NCBI RefSeq assembly: GCF_027938815.1 | Contig: NZ_CP115913.1 | Coordinates: 1,894,001-1,958,000, forward strand | DNA: 64,000 nucleotides | Source of the DNA: Oceanirhabdus sp. W0125-5 | Lineage (GTDB): Bacteria > Bacillota > Clostridia > Clostridiales > Clostridiaceae | Direction: 5' to 3' | Shown here: positions 25,113-33,376 of the stretch, piece after piece | How positions within the stretch are numbered: position 1 is the stretch's first letter | Layout of the letters: the number at the start of each line of letters is the position of its first letter | Notes under the pieces: generated by a model | What the model was told of the DNA's origin: nothing | What the model saw: only the letters and a program-made list of their open reading frames with translations | The model's database searches: none | Position numbers and translations under genes: made by a program

Positions 25113-25814
25113 ATGGACTTTTTAAATATTGTACAGTTAAGAATGTTTATAATAATATCTATTATTGGAATTTTATTTTTGATTATTTTTGATATAATTA
25201 TTCGAGTATTTTTAAACTTCAAAATTAAAGTATTTGAGAATGGATATTTTATTGTACTTGGTGTTGTTGCTGATAAAGCTATTAAAGCAAGAAAAAATAA
25301 TCAGGATATTCCAAAATCACTTTTATATTTTGAGAAAAATATCAGAAAAAATAACAGAAGCTTTAGAAGTTTAAAAATGAAAAAAATCAGAATCAGAAAA
25401 AATAAAATACTTTCTGGAAAATTAATTATCACAGGATTGATTTTTAGTTCTCTAATAGTAGGTTACTCAATGACTAATATCCATGGAAGCAGAGTGGTAA
25501 ATAATTTTTATTCAAATCGAGAAGCACATTTGTTTAAGATGCTCAATATAAAAATAAGTGATACTATAAATAAAATAGATAATAACGTAGAATTAGCTAA
25601 AAACAAGAAATATCTTATCGTTACTAAAAATAATATAAATATTAGAACGTATTATAGTCTAGATGATAAATATAAAGCCGGCATGGTTTATAAAGGCATG
25701 AAAGTTGAAGATTTAGAAGAACGAAAAGAAAATGATGGTAACGTATGGCATAAAATCAGATATAAAGATAAAATATACTGGATAGTAGAAAGTGTTCTTG
25801 AAAGAGTAGAATAA
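25113..25814 (+). CDS. Membrane protein with extracytoplasmic SH3-like domain
   Basis: This is a 233-residue protein. The first membrane segment is at about residues 10-34, a basic loop follows (KARKNNQD...KMKKIRIRKNK), and the second segment is at about 104-124. The C-terminal 65 residues read as a bacterial SH3 domain: YLIVTKNNINIRTYYSLDDKYKAGMVYKGMKVEDLEE ... WHKIRYKDKIYWIV. SH3b domains bind cell-wall peptides or proteins. It starts at ATG with AGAAGGTG, 29 bases after the SPFH-like gene, and is the last gene of the operon. It may be the membrane or envelope component of the predicted TIR/SEFIR system. It has no close known counterpart in that role that I can name. Confidence 0.6.
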   Translation: MDFLNIVQLRMFIIISIIGILFLIIFDIIIRVFLNFKIKVFENGYFIVLGVVADKAIKARKNNQDIPKSLLYFEKNIRKNNRSFRSLKMKKIRIRKNKILSGKLIITGLIFSSLIVGYSMTNIHGSRVVNNFYSNREAHLFKMLNIKISDTINKIDNNVELAKNKKYLIVTKNNINIRTYYSLDDKYKAGMVYKGMKVEDLEERKENDGNVWHKIRYKDKIYWIVESVLERVE

Positions 25815-26099
25815 AATGAATTAAGAGTTATATAAGGAATTAAGAAAAGAAATTAAGATAAGTGTGGAGAGGGTTAACTAGTTCGATTTAATATGTTAAC
25901 TTTCCGCTCTTTTCATTATCTAGAAAAATTGATTTTGATAAAAGAATGACTAATTTGGATTCCAGCAGTTAAGTTATTAATAAATATTAGTTGTAGTTAA
26001 TGTTTAATAAAATAGAGCTATATTCAATATGACGTAATTCATATACGGGTAGTGTATTCTAAACATATCTGCTCATGAGTACTTTATGTGTTGCAAATA

Positions 26100-26119
26100 A
26101 AGTAGATAACCATCTACTT
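26100..26119. promoter_or_regulatory. Operator-like dyad upstream of the ArsR-type regulator
   Basis: AAGTAGAT-AACC-ATCTACTT is a perfect 8-bp inverted repeat, and a further half-site GTAGATAAG lies at 26132-26140, directly before the -35. The position fits autoregulation by the ArsR-type protein. The rest of 25815-26099 holds a weak terminator-like repeat (GGTTAAC near 25871 and GTTAAC near 25893) and nothing else I can name. Confidence 0.55.
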
Positions 26120-26142
26120 ATTTTTATATATGTAGATAAGTG

Positions 26143-26171
26143 TTGACACAAATAAATTTTTTCTTTATAAT
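26143..26171 (+). promoter_or_regulatory. Consensus sigma-A promoter
   Basis: TTGACA (26143-26148), 17-base spacer, TATAAT (26166-26171): a perfect consensus promoter for the ArsR-type regulator and methyltransferase pair. Confidence 0.9.
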
Positions 26172-26210
26172 CAAAGTACATCATTTCACTGTATCTATTA
26201 GGAGGAAATC

Positions 26211-27236
26211 ATGAAACAAGTAACGATTGAACATAATATGGCAATTGAGTGCATTACTACTATGATGAGAATTGCAGAATTAGATTATTTTGAAAGTTAT
26301 ATTGAAGAACATAAATTTATAGAGTGCACCATTATTAAAGAAAAACTACATACATTGAGAAATCGATTAAATTTATTTGAGAAGAATGACTTAGATATTC
26401 TCTTTAAAAAATTTAAACTGAATTTTTATTATTTACTATTATTTATTACGAAAACAAATGTGACAACAGTTAGTGATTTATTAGATAAGCTAAAAGGACT
26501 ATCAAGTGATGAATATTTAGCAGAGTGTTTTAGAATATCTTCTCACAATATTTCTATAGATGATGATGATAAGACTATTTATGAAGCTGTTACTGAAAGG
26601 TATTCTATTGAAGATGCAGAACTTTTTATTGAATTTAAAAATAACACAAAACTCCTTCACACAAAGCTAATCAATATAATTGAAGCTTTTTATGATAAAG
26701 CTTTTAAGAGAGAGGAAGAGTGGATTAAAAGAGAAATCGATCCAATTTTAAAGAATCACATTATTTTATTTAATGAAAATAAAAAAGGTTTTTTAGACTG
26801 TATTGGTAATGGAAATTATGAAACATTAGTAAATGGAAGTAAAGATGTTAAGATAAATATGTGCTACTTAGAAGAATTTATACCGAGATACTTATTTGAT
26901 AAAGATACATATATATTTGTGTATGGATTTGGAGAAGAGCAGAAATTGAAAGGGAAAAGTAACGGCATAAACCCTCAAGAGATTTTTAAGACTTTATCTG
27001 ATGAAACGAGACTAAGAATAATATCATTGTTAAGTCAGAAAAGGTGGGCTCGAAAAGATTTAGTAAAGGAGATAGGTCTTACATCAGCTACAATGACATA
27101 CCAATTAAACAAGTTAATAACATTAGGTTTAATTGAATTGATTGCTGGAGGAGATAGCAAGAAGACTTTATATACTTTAAATAAGCAAGCTTTTAGGGAG
27201 TTAATAAATAGTGCTATTGATGAAATTATATTATAA
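26211..27236 (+). CDS. ArsR-family transcriptional regulator with large N-terminal domain
   Basis: The 341-residue protein ends in a winged helix-turn-helix (about residues 258-330): IFKTLSDETRLRIISLLSQKRWARKDLVKEIGLTSATMTYQLNKLITLGLI, which is the ArsR/HTH_5 pattern. The 250-residue N-terminal part is helical and of unknown function, of the type found in DUF5937-like regulators; it may sense a ligand. There is no cysteine pair typical of metal sensors in the HTH. AGGAGG precedes the ATG. A consensus promoter and a dyad lie upstream, suggesting autoregulation. The methyltransferase gene starts 15 bases after it. Confidence 0.85.
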   Translation: MKQVTIEHNMAIECITTMMRIAELDYFESYIEEHKFIECTIIKEKLHTLRNRLNLFEKNDLDILFKKFKLNFYYLLLFITKTNVTTVSDLLDKLKGLSSDEYLAECFRISSHNISIDDDDKTIYEAVTERYSIEDAELFIEFKNNTKLLHTKLINIIEAFYDKAFKREEEWIKREIDPILKNHIILFNENKKGFLDCIGNGNYETLVNGSKDVKINMCYLEEFIPRYLFDKDTYIFVYGFGEEQKLKGKSNGINPQEIFKTLSDETRLRIISLLSQKRWARKDLVKEIGLTSATMTYQLNKLITLGLIELIAGGDSKKTLYTLNKQAFRELINSAIDEIIL

Positions 27237-27250
27237 AAGGGGAGATTCTT

Positions 27251-27874
27251 ATGAAACCAATTTTTAGACAAAATCAACTTTTTACCTTTTTACTTTATTG
27301 TAATGGGCAGGGGTTAGAGAAGAACATATTAGACTGTGGTGCAGGGGGAATGTTACCACCATTAGCATTGTTTAAAGAACATGGATATGAAACTACAGGA
27401 ATAGATATAAGTGAAAAAGCCATAGAACGTGCTAATGAGTTCCAGAATGAACAGGGTATAAATTTAAATATTACTAAAGGAGATATGAAGGCGCTATCAT
27501 TTGATGATAATTCATTTAGTTTTTGTTACTCATATAATACAATATTCCATATGAGTAAGAAAGAGATTAAAAAGAGTTTAGAAGAAATGAAAAGAGTATT
27601 AGTACCGGGAGGACTGATGTTCATCAATTTTGTTTCAACAGCTGATGAAAGATGTGGTAGGGGAGAAGAAGTAGGAGCCGGTGAATATTATGAAATGGAA
27701 CATGGGGAAAAAGTTCTTCACAGTTATTTTCATGAGAATGAAGGGGAAGAGATATTTGAAGAATTAGGATTAAAAAGAATTTATAAAGAAGTCCGAAAGC
27801 GTATTGGTCCAAAACGTGGTGGTGGTTTCGTAACATTAGGATATATTGATTATATATTAGAAAAACCACTTTAA
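27251..27874 (+). CDS. Class I SAM-dependent methyltransferase
   Basis: This 207-residue protein has the methyltransferase core: motif I ILDCGAGGMLPPLALF (about residues 26-41), the acidic end of strand 2 TTGIDISEKAIERAN, motif II KGDMKALSFDDNSFSFCYS, and LEEMKRVLVPGGLMFINF. The acceptor is unknown. The RBS AAAGGGGAG and ATG are clear. Co-transcription with the ArsR-type regulator suggests a response to a toxic or signalling small molecule that the enzyme methylates, but this is inference. Confidence 0.85.
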   Translation: MKPIFRQNQLFTFLLYCNGQGLEKNILDCGAGGMLPPLALFKEHGYETTGIDISEKAIERANEFQNEQGINLNITKGDMKALSFDDNSFSFCYSYNTIFHMSKKEIKKSLEEMKRVLVPGGLMFINFVSTADERCGRGEEVGAGEYYEMEHGEKVLHSYFHENEGEEIFEELGLKRIYKEVRKRIGPKRGGGFVTLGYIDYILEKPL

Positions 27875-27908
27875 AGAAATATCTTCTATAACTTATAGAT
27901 TATAAAGA

Positions 27909-27952
27909 AACAGTTCGTGAATTTATTATTATAAGATAATCCACGAACTGTT
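27909..27952. terminator. Rho-independent terminator
   Basis: AACAGTTCGTG (27909-27919) pairs with CACGAACTGTT (27942-27952), followed by a run of T. It closes the ArsR-methyltransferase operon and lies 40 bases from the end of the convergent rhodanese gene. Confidence 0.9.
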
Positions 27953-27991
27953 TTTTTTATATATTTAATTAATATTAAGGGTTTTTAATAA

Positions 27992-29785
27992 TTATTTAAC
28001 TACTTCTAAACCTTTGTTTTTCCAACCGATTGGAGCATTAGCACCAACACCAATACCACCATTTAATGATACAGCATCATAACCTAATAATCTAAGAGCT
28101 GCCGTTGTTTGGCCAGCAGTTTGACCAGAGTAGCAGTAAACAACGATTACCTTGTCTTTTGGTAAAGTAGAGAACTTAGTGTGCATGTCATTACCCCAAG
28201 GAAGGTTTTGAGCACCTTTAATGTGTTCTTTACCAAAGTCTTTAGCGCTTCTAATTGATAGTAAGTAGAAGTCTTCACTTGCATCTATCATAGCTGCTAA
28301 ATTAGCTTCAGAAATTTTATAGTTTTTATATGTTGTTTCTTTAACATCTGCAAGACCTTTGTAGTATGCATCTAAAGCAGCTTTAACTTCAGCGTTAACA
28401 TTATAAGTTTCAGTTCCAAATGAATTAGCAGTTGTTTCTGTAAGTGCATCTATACCTTCAACCTTTGAAATACCAAAGTTCCAACCAAGGTTAACGCTTC
28501 TTGCAGAAATACCAGCTAAGTTAAGAGTCATAACGGCTTGACCAGCAGTTTGACCTGAGTAGCAGTAGATATAAACATCCTTATCTTGAGGGATGCTAGT
28601 AATGTTATCACTAATAGCTGTACCCCAAGGAAGGTTGATAGCACCTTTAATATGACCTTTAGCATAGTCAGCATCAGATCTTATATCAAGAACAACAAAA
28701 TCTCCGCCTTTTTTTACTATATCAACGAAATCAGCTTGACCAATCTTATAAATATGCTTTGGCATGTTTGCAAAGTAATCAGCAACACCAGTTTCTAATA
28801 CTGATACTGAATTATTTATAACTTCTAAGCCTTTGTTTTTCCAACCGATTGGAGCATTAGCGCCAACACCAATACCACCATTTAATGATACAGCGTCATA
28901 ACCTAGTAATCTAAGTGCAGCTGTTGTTTGACCAGCAGTTTGACCAGAGTAGCAGTAAACAACGATTTTCTTGTCTTTAGGTAAAGTAGAGAACTTATTG
29001 TGCATATCCTTGCCCCAAGGAATATTTTGAGCACCTTTAATGTGTTCTTTACCAAAGTCTTCTGCGCTTCTAATAGACAATAAGTAGAAGTCTTCACCAG
29101 CATCTATCATAGCTGCTAAATTAGCTTCAGAAATTTTATAGTTACCATAAGTTGTTCCTTTAACATCTGAAAGACCTTTGTAGTAAGAATCTAAAGCTGC
29201 TACAAGATCTTTATTAACATCATAAGTTTCAGTTCCAAATGTATTAGCAGTTGTTTCTGTAAGTTCATCAATACCTTCAGCCTTTGAAATACCAAAGTTC
29301 CATCCAAGGTTAACGCTTCTTGCAGAAATACCAGCTAAGTTAAGTGTCATTACAGCTTGACCAGCAGTTTGACCTGAGTAGCAGTAGATATAAACATCCT
29401 TATCTTGAGGGATTTTAGTAATATTATCACTAATAGATGTACCCCAAGGAAGGTTGATAGCACCTTTAATATGACCTTTAGCATAGTCATCAGCAGATCT
29501 TATATCAAGAACAACAAAATCTCCGCCTTTTTTTACTATATCTACGAAATCAGCTTGACCAATCTTGTAGATGTGTTTTGGCATGTTGTCAAAGTAAGAA
29601 TTAATACCTTCTTCTAGTGATACTGATTCAGTCTTTGGTGAGGAAGTTTCTGTATTTGCTTCAGTAGTTGTTTGTCCTTTTGTTAAATCCATTGACTTGT
29701 TTTCTGCGTTTTTATTTCCGCATCCAACAGTTAGAAGCAATTGAGTTGTTAAAAATAAAGCTAAAATCTTTTTGATATTCTTCAT
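27992..29785 (-). CDS. Lipoprotein with four rhodanese domains
   Basis: The 597-residue protein begins with a lipoprotein signal (LLLTVGC at about 17-23), followed by a Thr/Glu-rich linker. Four rhodanese domains follow, arranged as A-B-A'-B'. Each has an active-site loop with cysteine: YIYCYSGQTAGQ in the A domains and VVYCYSGQTAGQ in the B domains, so all four look catalytic. Rhodaneses move sulfane sulfur from thiosulfate or persulfide to a thiol. The location is the outer face of the membrane. The RBS is AAGGAGG. With the neighbouring rhodanese lipoprotein it sits near TusA and YeeE genes, which suggests extracellular sulfur capture feeding uptake. Confidence 0.9.
   Translation of the reverse strand: MKNIKKILALFLTTQLLLTVGCGNKNAENKSMDLTKGQTTTEANTETSSPKTESVSLEEGINSYFDNMPKHIYKIGQADFVDIVKKGGDFVVLDIRSADDYAKGHIKGAINLPWGTSISDNITKIPQDKDVYIYCYSGQTAGQAVMTLNLAGISARSVNLGWNFGISKAEGIDELTETTANTFGTETYDVNKDLVAALDSYYKGLSDVKGTTYGNYKISEANLAAMIDAGEDFYLLSIRSAEDFGKEHIKGAQNIPWGKDMHNKFSTLPKDKKIVVYCYSGQTAGQTTAALRLLGYDAVSLNGGIGVGANAPIGWKNKGLEVINNSVSVLETGVADYFANMPKHIYKIGQADFVDIVKKGGDFVVLDIRSDADYAKGHIKGAINLPWGTAISDNITSIPQDKDVYIYCYSGQTAGQAVMTLNLAGISARSVNLGWNFGISKVEGIDALTETTANSFGTETYNVNAEVKAALDAYYKGLADVKETTYKNYKISEANLAAMIDASEDFYLLSIRSAKDFGKEHIKGAQNLPWGNDMHTKFSTLPKDKVIVVYCYSGQTAGQTTAALRLLGYDAVSLNGGIGVGANAPIGWKNKGLEVVK
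28001..29640 (-). repeat. 819-nt tandem duplication within the rhodanese lipoprotein gene
   Basis: The two A-B rhodanese pairs are about 819 bases (273 codons) apart; for example the matching NMPKHIYKIG codons lie near 28741 and 29560. Most bases are identical, indicating a recent internal duplication. Exact ends of the units are approximate. Confidence 0.8.
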
Positions 29786-29803
29786 TTTAAATCCTCCTTA
29801 TAA

Positions 29804-30706
29804 TTATGATGCATCTTGTGAAGTTGCTGGAGTAGATGGTTTTTTATCGGCTTTAGGCATATCTTTTGTAGACCACTCAAGCCAAGCACCATCATAAATT
29901 TTCACGTTAGTATAACCAGCCTCTTCTAAAAGTAAAGCTGTTTGTGTTGCTCTAAAAGAACTTTTACAATATAAAATAATTGATTGATCCTTTTTTAGAC
30001 CTAAGTCATTATAGTTTAAGTATGTATCCCTTGTTGATTTAAATGCTCCATCGGAATAAAGATTTTTAGTATGAGGATATAAGATTGCTGTAGGAATTGC
30101 ACCCTCATCGAATTCTGCTCTGCTTCTAACATCAATGATAGTTGTATCTTCATCATCAATAGCTTTTTTTACATCATCTATTGTTGCAATATAAGAACTA
30201 TTTACTTCTTTAGCTTCGTAATTTGTTTCTTTTATACTTGGAATATCAAGTGATAATTCAAAATCATTATCAAGGATTGCATTAACACCATTATTAATAA
30301 CTTTAACATTTTCATGTCCATAAAGTTTTAAGGTCCACCATACACGACTAGAATAAACCCCACCACTATTGTCATAAATAAAAATGTTAGAATCGTTACT
30401 TATACCTTTAGAACTAAGAACTTTATTGATTTGTTCTTGTGGTGCTAACATAGCTTTCACAGGTTCATTTATTGTTAATTCTCCTGCTGTTAAGTTAATA
30501 CTACCTTTTAAGTGACCTTTAGCATACTCTTCTGCACTTCTAGCATCTATAATTACAGTATTTTGTTGAGTAAGAGCTTCTTTCAATTCTGATGGTTCAG
30601 AAATATTATTAGAGTTAATATAAGCAGTCTTGTTACACCCAACTAACACTAGGCTTAGTAATAATGCAAATAGTAGAACTACTGGCTTCTTAGTTTTTAA
30701 AATCAT
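29804..30706 (-). CDS. Two-domain rhodanese (sulfurtransferase) lipoprotein
   Basis: The 300-residue protein has a lipobox (LVLVGC near 23-28) and two rhodanese domains, like thiosulfate or 3-mercaptopyruvate sulfurtransferases. The second domain has the catalytic loop IILYCKSSFRATQ. In the first the matching position is IFIYDNSGGVYSSR, with Asp in place of Cys, as usual for the structural half. The GxxxxTRDTYL-like and DGAWLEW segments fit the family. ATG at 30706 with AGGAGG upstream is the true start; the in-frame ATG 63 bases earlier has no RBS and would block the signal peptide. It lies 18 bases upstream of the four-domain paralogue and is probably co-transcribed. Confidence 0.88.
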   Translation of the reverse strand: MILKTKKPVVLLFALLLSLVLVGCNKTAYINSNNISEPSELKEALTQQNTVIIDARSAEEYAKGHLKGSINLTAGELTINEPVKAMLAPQEQINKVLSSKGISNDSNIFIYDNSGGVYSSRVWWTLKLYGHENVKVINNGVNAILDNDFELSLDIPSIKETNYEAKEVNSSYIATIDDVKKAIDDEDTTIIDVRSRAEFDEGAIPTAILYPHTKNLYSDGAFKSTRDTYLNYNDLGLKKDQSIILYCKSSFRATQTALLLEEAGYTNVKIYDGAWLEWSTKDMPKADKKPSTPATSQDAS

Positions 30707-30976
30707 AGTAAAACCTCCTAGATTAAGTGAGAGATTGTTAAAAAATATACAAATTTGGGAATTATACATTCATCATCAATCACCTATTTTAATTATATAA
30801 CAGCCTTCATATTAATAGTTATAAGTATTCTTAATATACTATTTAATACTTTAATACCAGCAAAGTACATAAATATGCAAATTGTGTATGATATAATAAG
30901 AAAATAACAGACATATAAACAAAATTAATTATATTGTTTATTGGGATTACTACTTATGTTAGAGGAGTATAAAGAA

Positions 30977-32557
30977 ATGAAAAAAATAGATATTAAATCT
31001 AAGGTGATATTTTATGGTTATTTGAGTATATATTTATTTTTGAATGTAGTTACTTTAACAAAGTTTCCTTTTGTACATTCAGATGAATCATGGTTAGCGG
31101 GATTATCTAGAGGATATAGTATAAATCATACACCATATGTTACTGAATCTTTTTTTGATTTATACCCTAGGAACCCTCATATGATAAAGGTTATATTTCA
31201 TTATTTACAAACCTTATTTATTAAGATTTTTGGTTATAATATATTTTCAGTTAGATTAATTTCATTGATCGCTGGCATGATAACTATTTATTTGATGTAT
31301 ATTATCTTTAACAGGATATTAAAAGATTCCATGAGGGCAGCTTTATTAACTATTTTAAGCTCATTAAATATACAGTTCATTTATGCTAGTCATTTTGCTA
31401 GGCAAGAGATCATTTTACTTATGATTATGATTGGATGTTATTATATTTACCGATTTTCTTGTTTGAGCTTAACTAAGAAAGTCACCATAATAGGAATTTT
31501 GGTTGGGATAGCTATTGGTTTTCATCCCAATGCTTTTATCCTAGGTGTAGTGTTTGGGATGATAATGTTAATAGATTTTATTAAAAAAGAGATCAGTTAT
31601 AAATTATTAATAATATATGGCTTCATTATATTAGGATTTGGTGCGATTTTTGTTGGACTAAGTTTTTTAGGGGATATTAATTTTATTAATAACTATTCCA
31701 ATTATGGAGCTACACTTAATGTGGATGCAACTTTAATTGATAAACTGTTTAATTTAGATGAATTTTATATTAAACTATTTAATCAAATAGGGGGAACGTA
31801 CTATTTACCTAATATTAAAATGATTTTAGTTAGTATTGGAATTATGTTTATTGGGAGTTTAGTAGGGATAATACTATTTAAAGATAAGTTTGAAGACAAG
31901 GAAAAAATCATATTGATCGATTCATTAATAGCCTTAATAGCTATTAACATAGCTTTAGTAATCATAGGTAGATACAATGCAACTAGCATTATTTTTATTA
32001 TGCCTTTTGGATATTTTATTTTGGGAGTTCTCATAAAACGTATTAAAAAAAGAGCTGCTATAACAACTGCTCTCTTGATAGGAATGATTATATTTAGTTC
32101 AATAGCTGATTATAAAGAAATAAGTATTTACACTCATTATGACTACAAAGATTATTTATTATCTATTGAGCAGAACCTACAGGATGACTCTATAATTCTG
32201 GGAAATTTAAGTGCAGGTTTTTTATTTGAGGAAGGGACTTTTTTTGATATACGTAACCTTGCTTATTTAGAGGAAAATAACCTTACATTAGAGGAGTACA
32301 TAAAATCTAATAACATCAACACCATCATATACTATGAAGAATTAGATTATATTCATCGCAATGAACAGTGGACAATCTTATATGGTGATGATAATTTTTA
32401 TTACGATGATCTTAATAGATTTATAGAAAATCACTGCTCTTTAGTGAGGAGTTTTAATCATCCAGTTTATGGTATGAGAATTGTTCGATATATGCATGAC
32501 TATCCTTGGAAAATTAAAATTTATAGAGTAAATAAAGGCACGGAATACGTGCACTAA
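30977..32557 (+). CDS. GT39/ArnT-like membrane glycosyltransferase
   Basis: The 526-residue protein has about ten membrane segments after residue 12. The first outer loop holds VHSDESWLAGLSRG, whose Asp-Glu pair is the catalytic signature of polyprenol-phosphate-sugar-dependent glycosyltransferases (PMT, ArnT and relatives), followed by FDLYPRNPHMIK. The C-terminal 140 residues are a soluble domain. It likely transfers a sugar from a lipid carrier to an outside acceptor. ATG at 30977, nine bases after GAGGAG, is preferred over the TTG at 30941. The nearby minus-strand operon encodes a GT2 enzyme and an aminotransferase, so it may use the amino sugar made there. Confidence 0.75.
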   Translation: MKKIDIKSKVIFYGYLSIYLFLNVVTLTKFPFVHSDESWLAGLSRGYSINHTPYVTESFFDLYPRNPHMIKVIFHYLQTLFIKIFGYNIFSVRLISLIAGMITIYLMYIIFNRILKDSMRAALLTILSSLNIQFIYASHFARQEIILLMIMIGCYYIYRFSCLSLTKKVTIIGILVGIAIGFHPNAFILGVVFGMIMLIDFIKKEISYKLLIIYGFIILGFGAIFVGLSFLGDINFINNYSNYGATLNVDATLIDKLFNLDEFYIKLFNQIGGTYYLPNIKMILVSIGIMFIGSLVGIILFKDKFEDKEKIILIDSLIALIAINIALVIIGRYNATSIIFIMPFGYFILGVLIKRIKKRAAITTALLIGMIIFSSIADYKEISIYTHYDYKDYLLSIEQNLQDDSIILGNLSAGFLFEEGTFFDIRNLAYLEENNLTLEEYIKSNNINTIIYYEELDYIHRNEQWTILYGDDNFYYDDLNRFIENHCSLVRSFNHPVYGMRIVRYMHDYPWKIKIYRVNKGTEYVH

Positions 32558-32577
32558 AAGATTAAAACCTTGAAAAT

Positions 32578-32611
32578 CAGTTGACAGTTGACAGTGGACA
32601 ACTGTCAACTG
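32578..32611. terminator. Long hairpin between convergent genes
   Basis: CAGTTGACAGTTG (32578-32590) is perfectly complementary to CAACTGTCAACTG (32599-32611) around an 8-base loop, in the 66 bases between two convergent genes. The stem consists of the repeated unit GTTGACA. The T tract is weak, so it may be a small repeat element serving as a terminator. Confidence 0.6.
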
Positions 32612-32623
32612 TCCGTTATCTTT

Positions 32624-33376
32624 TTATATCTGCTCATCAGCCTTTTTAGGATTAAATATAACTTGTTCAACCAAAATCCCTATAACCATTACTAGTAATA
32701 TTCCTGCAAACATTCCTTTTGTATCCATAAAAGCTCTCTTTTCGTAAAGAAACCAACCAATGCCCCCTATACTTCCTATTGCACCAAAAATCATTTCTGC
32801 ACTAATAAGGGCTCTCCAGGCTCTTGACCAAGCAATACGAAAACCTGCGATAATTGATGAAATTGCTCCTGGAAGAAGGACATATATAAATAGTTGCCAA
32901 TTAGTAGCACCGTTATTGTAGGCAGCTTCTATTAAACTATTATCAATATCATTAAATCCTAAATTAAGATTAATATACATAGGCCACAAAACAGCATGTA
33001 AAATAACTATTAATACAGCTTTTTCACCGATACCAACCCATGTAATCACTATTGGGAGTAGTGCAACTCCTGGTAATGGATGGAAAATAGCAGAAAACAT
33101 TTTAAAGTTTTCATAAAAGAAGCTATAAAAATAACCAAGATAACCCATTACTAATGTAATGAGGCTTCCAATAAGTAATCCTATTAATATTAATCCTATA
33201 GAATTAAATAGTTGCATTAGTAATTCACCTTTTGTCAAGCCGGTTATTAATGCTGATATTACTTCAATTAAACTTGGCAAACTTAATGGATTAACTAATT
33301 TTAAGGAAGAGGATAACTGCCAAATTATTAAGATACTGAGCAGGCCTATCCATTTATAATATTTTTTGCTTACCAT
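32624..33376 (-). CDS. ABC transporter permease, NitT/TauT (SsuC/TauC-like)
   Basis: The 250-residue protein has about six membrane segments and the binding-protein-dependent permease signature EAAYNNGATNWQLFIYVLLPGAISSIIAGFRI (the EAA loop that contacts the ATPase). IISAEM and GIGWFLYEKRAF near the end are typical of TauC/SsuC proteins for taurine, sulfonate, nitrate or related small solutes. Its start overlaps the end of the binding-protein gene by 7 bases. No ATP-binding subunit is encoded in the operon or elsewhere in the window, so a shared ATPase must be used. Given the setting, a sulfur compound is a possible substrate. Confidence 0.88.
   Translation of the reverse strand: MVSKKYYKWIGLLSILIIWQLSSSLKLVNPLSLPSLIEVISALITGLTKGELLMQLFNSIGLILIGLLIGSLITLVMGYLGYFYSFFYENFKMFSAIFHPLPGVALLPIVITWVGIGEKAVLIVILHAVLWPMYINLNLGFNDIDNSLIEAAYNNGATNWQLFIYVLLPGAISSIIAGFRIAWSRAWRALISAEMIFGAIGSIGGIGWFLYEKRAFMDTKGMFAGILLVMVIGILVEQVIFNPKKADEQI

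Noticed and set aside
19552..25814. Classical Thoeris system
   Set aside because: There is no ThsA with a SIR2 domain or membrane effector fused to SLOG; TIR and SLOG are in one chain and the other genes do not belong to Thoeris.
28586..29617. Two similar 70-residue plus-strand ORFs
   Set aside because: They are mirror frames of the duplicated rhodanese units and have no ribosome binding sites.
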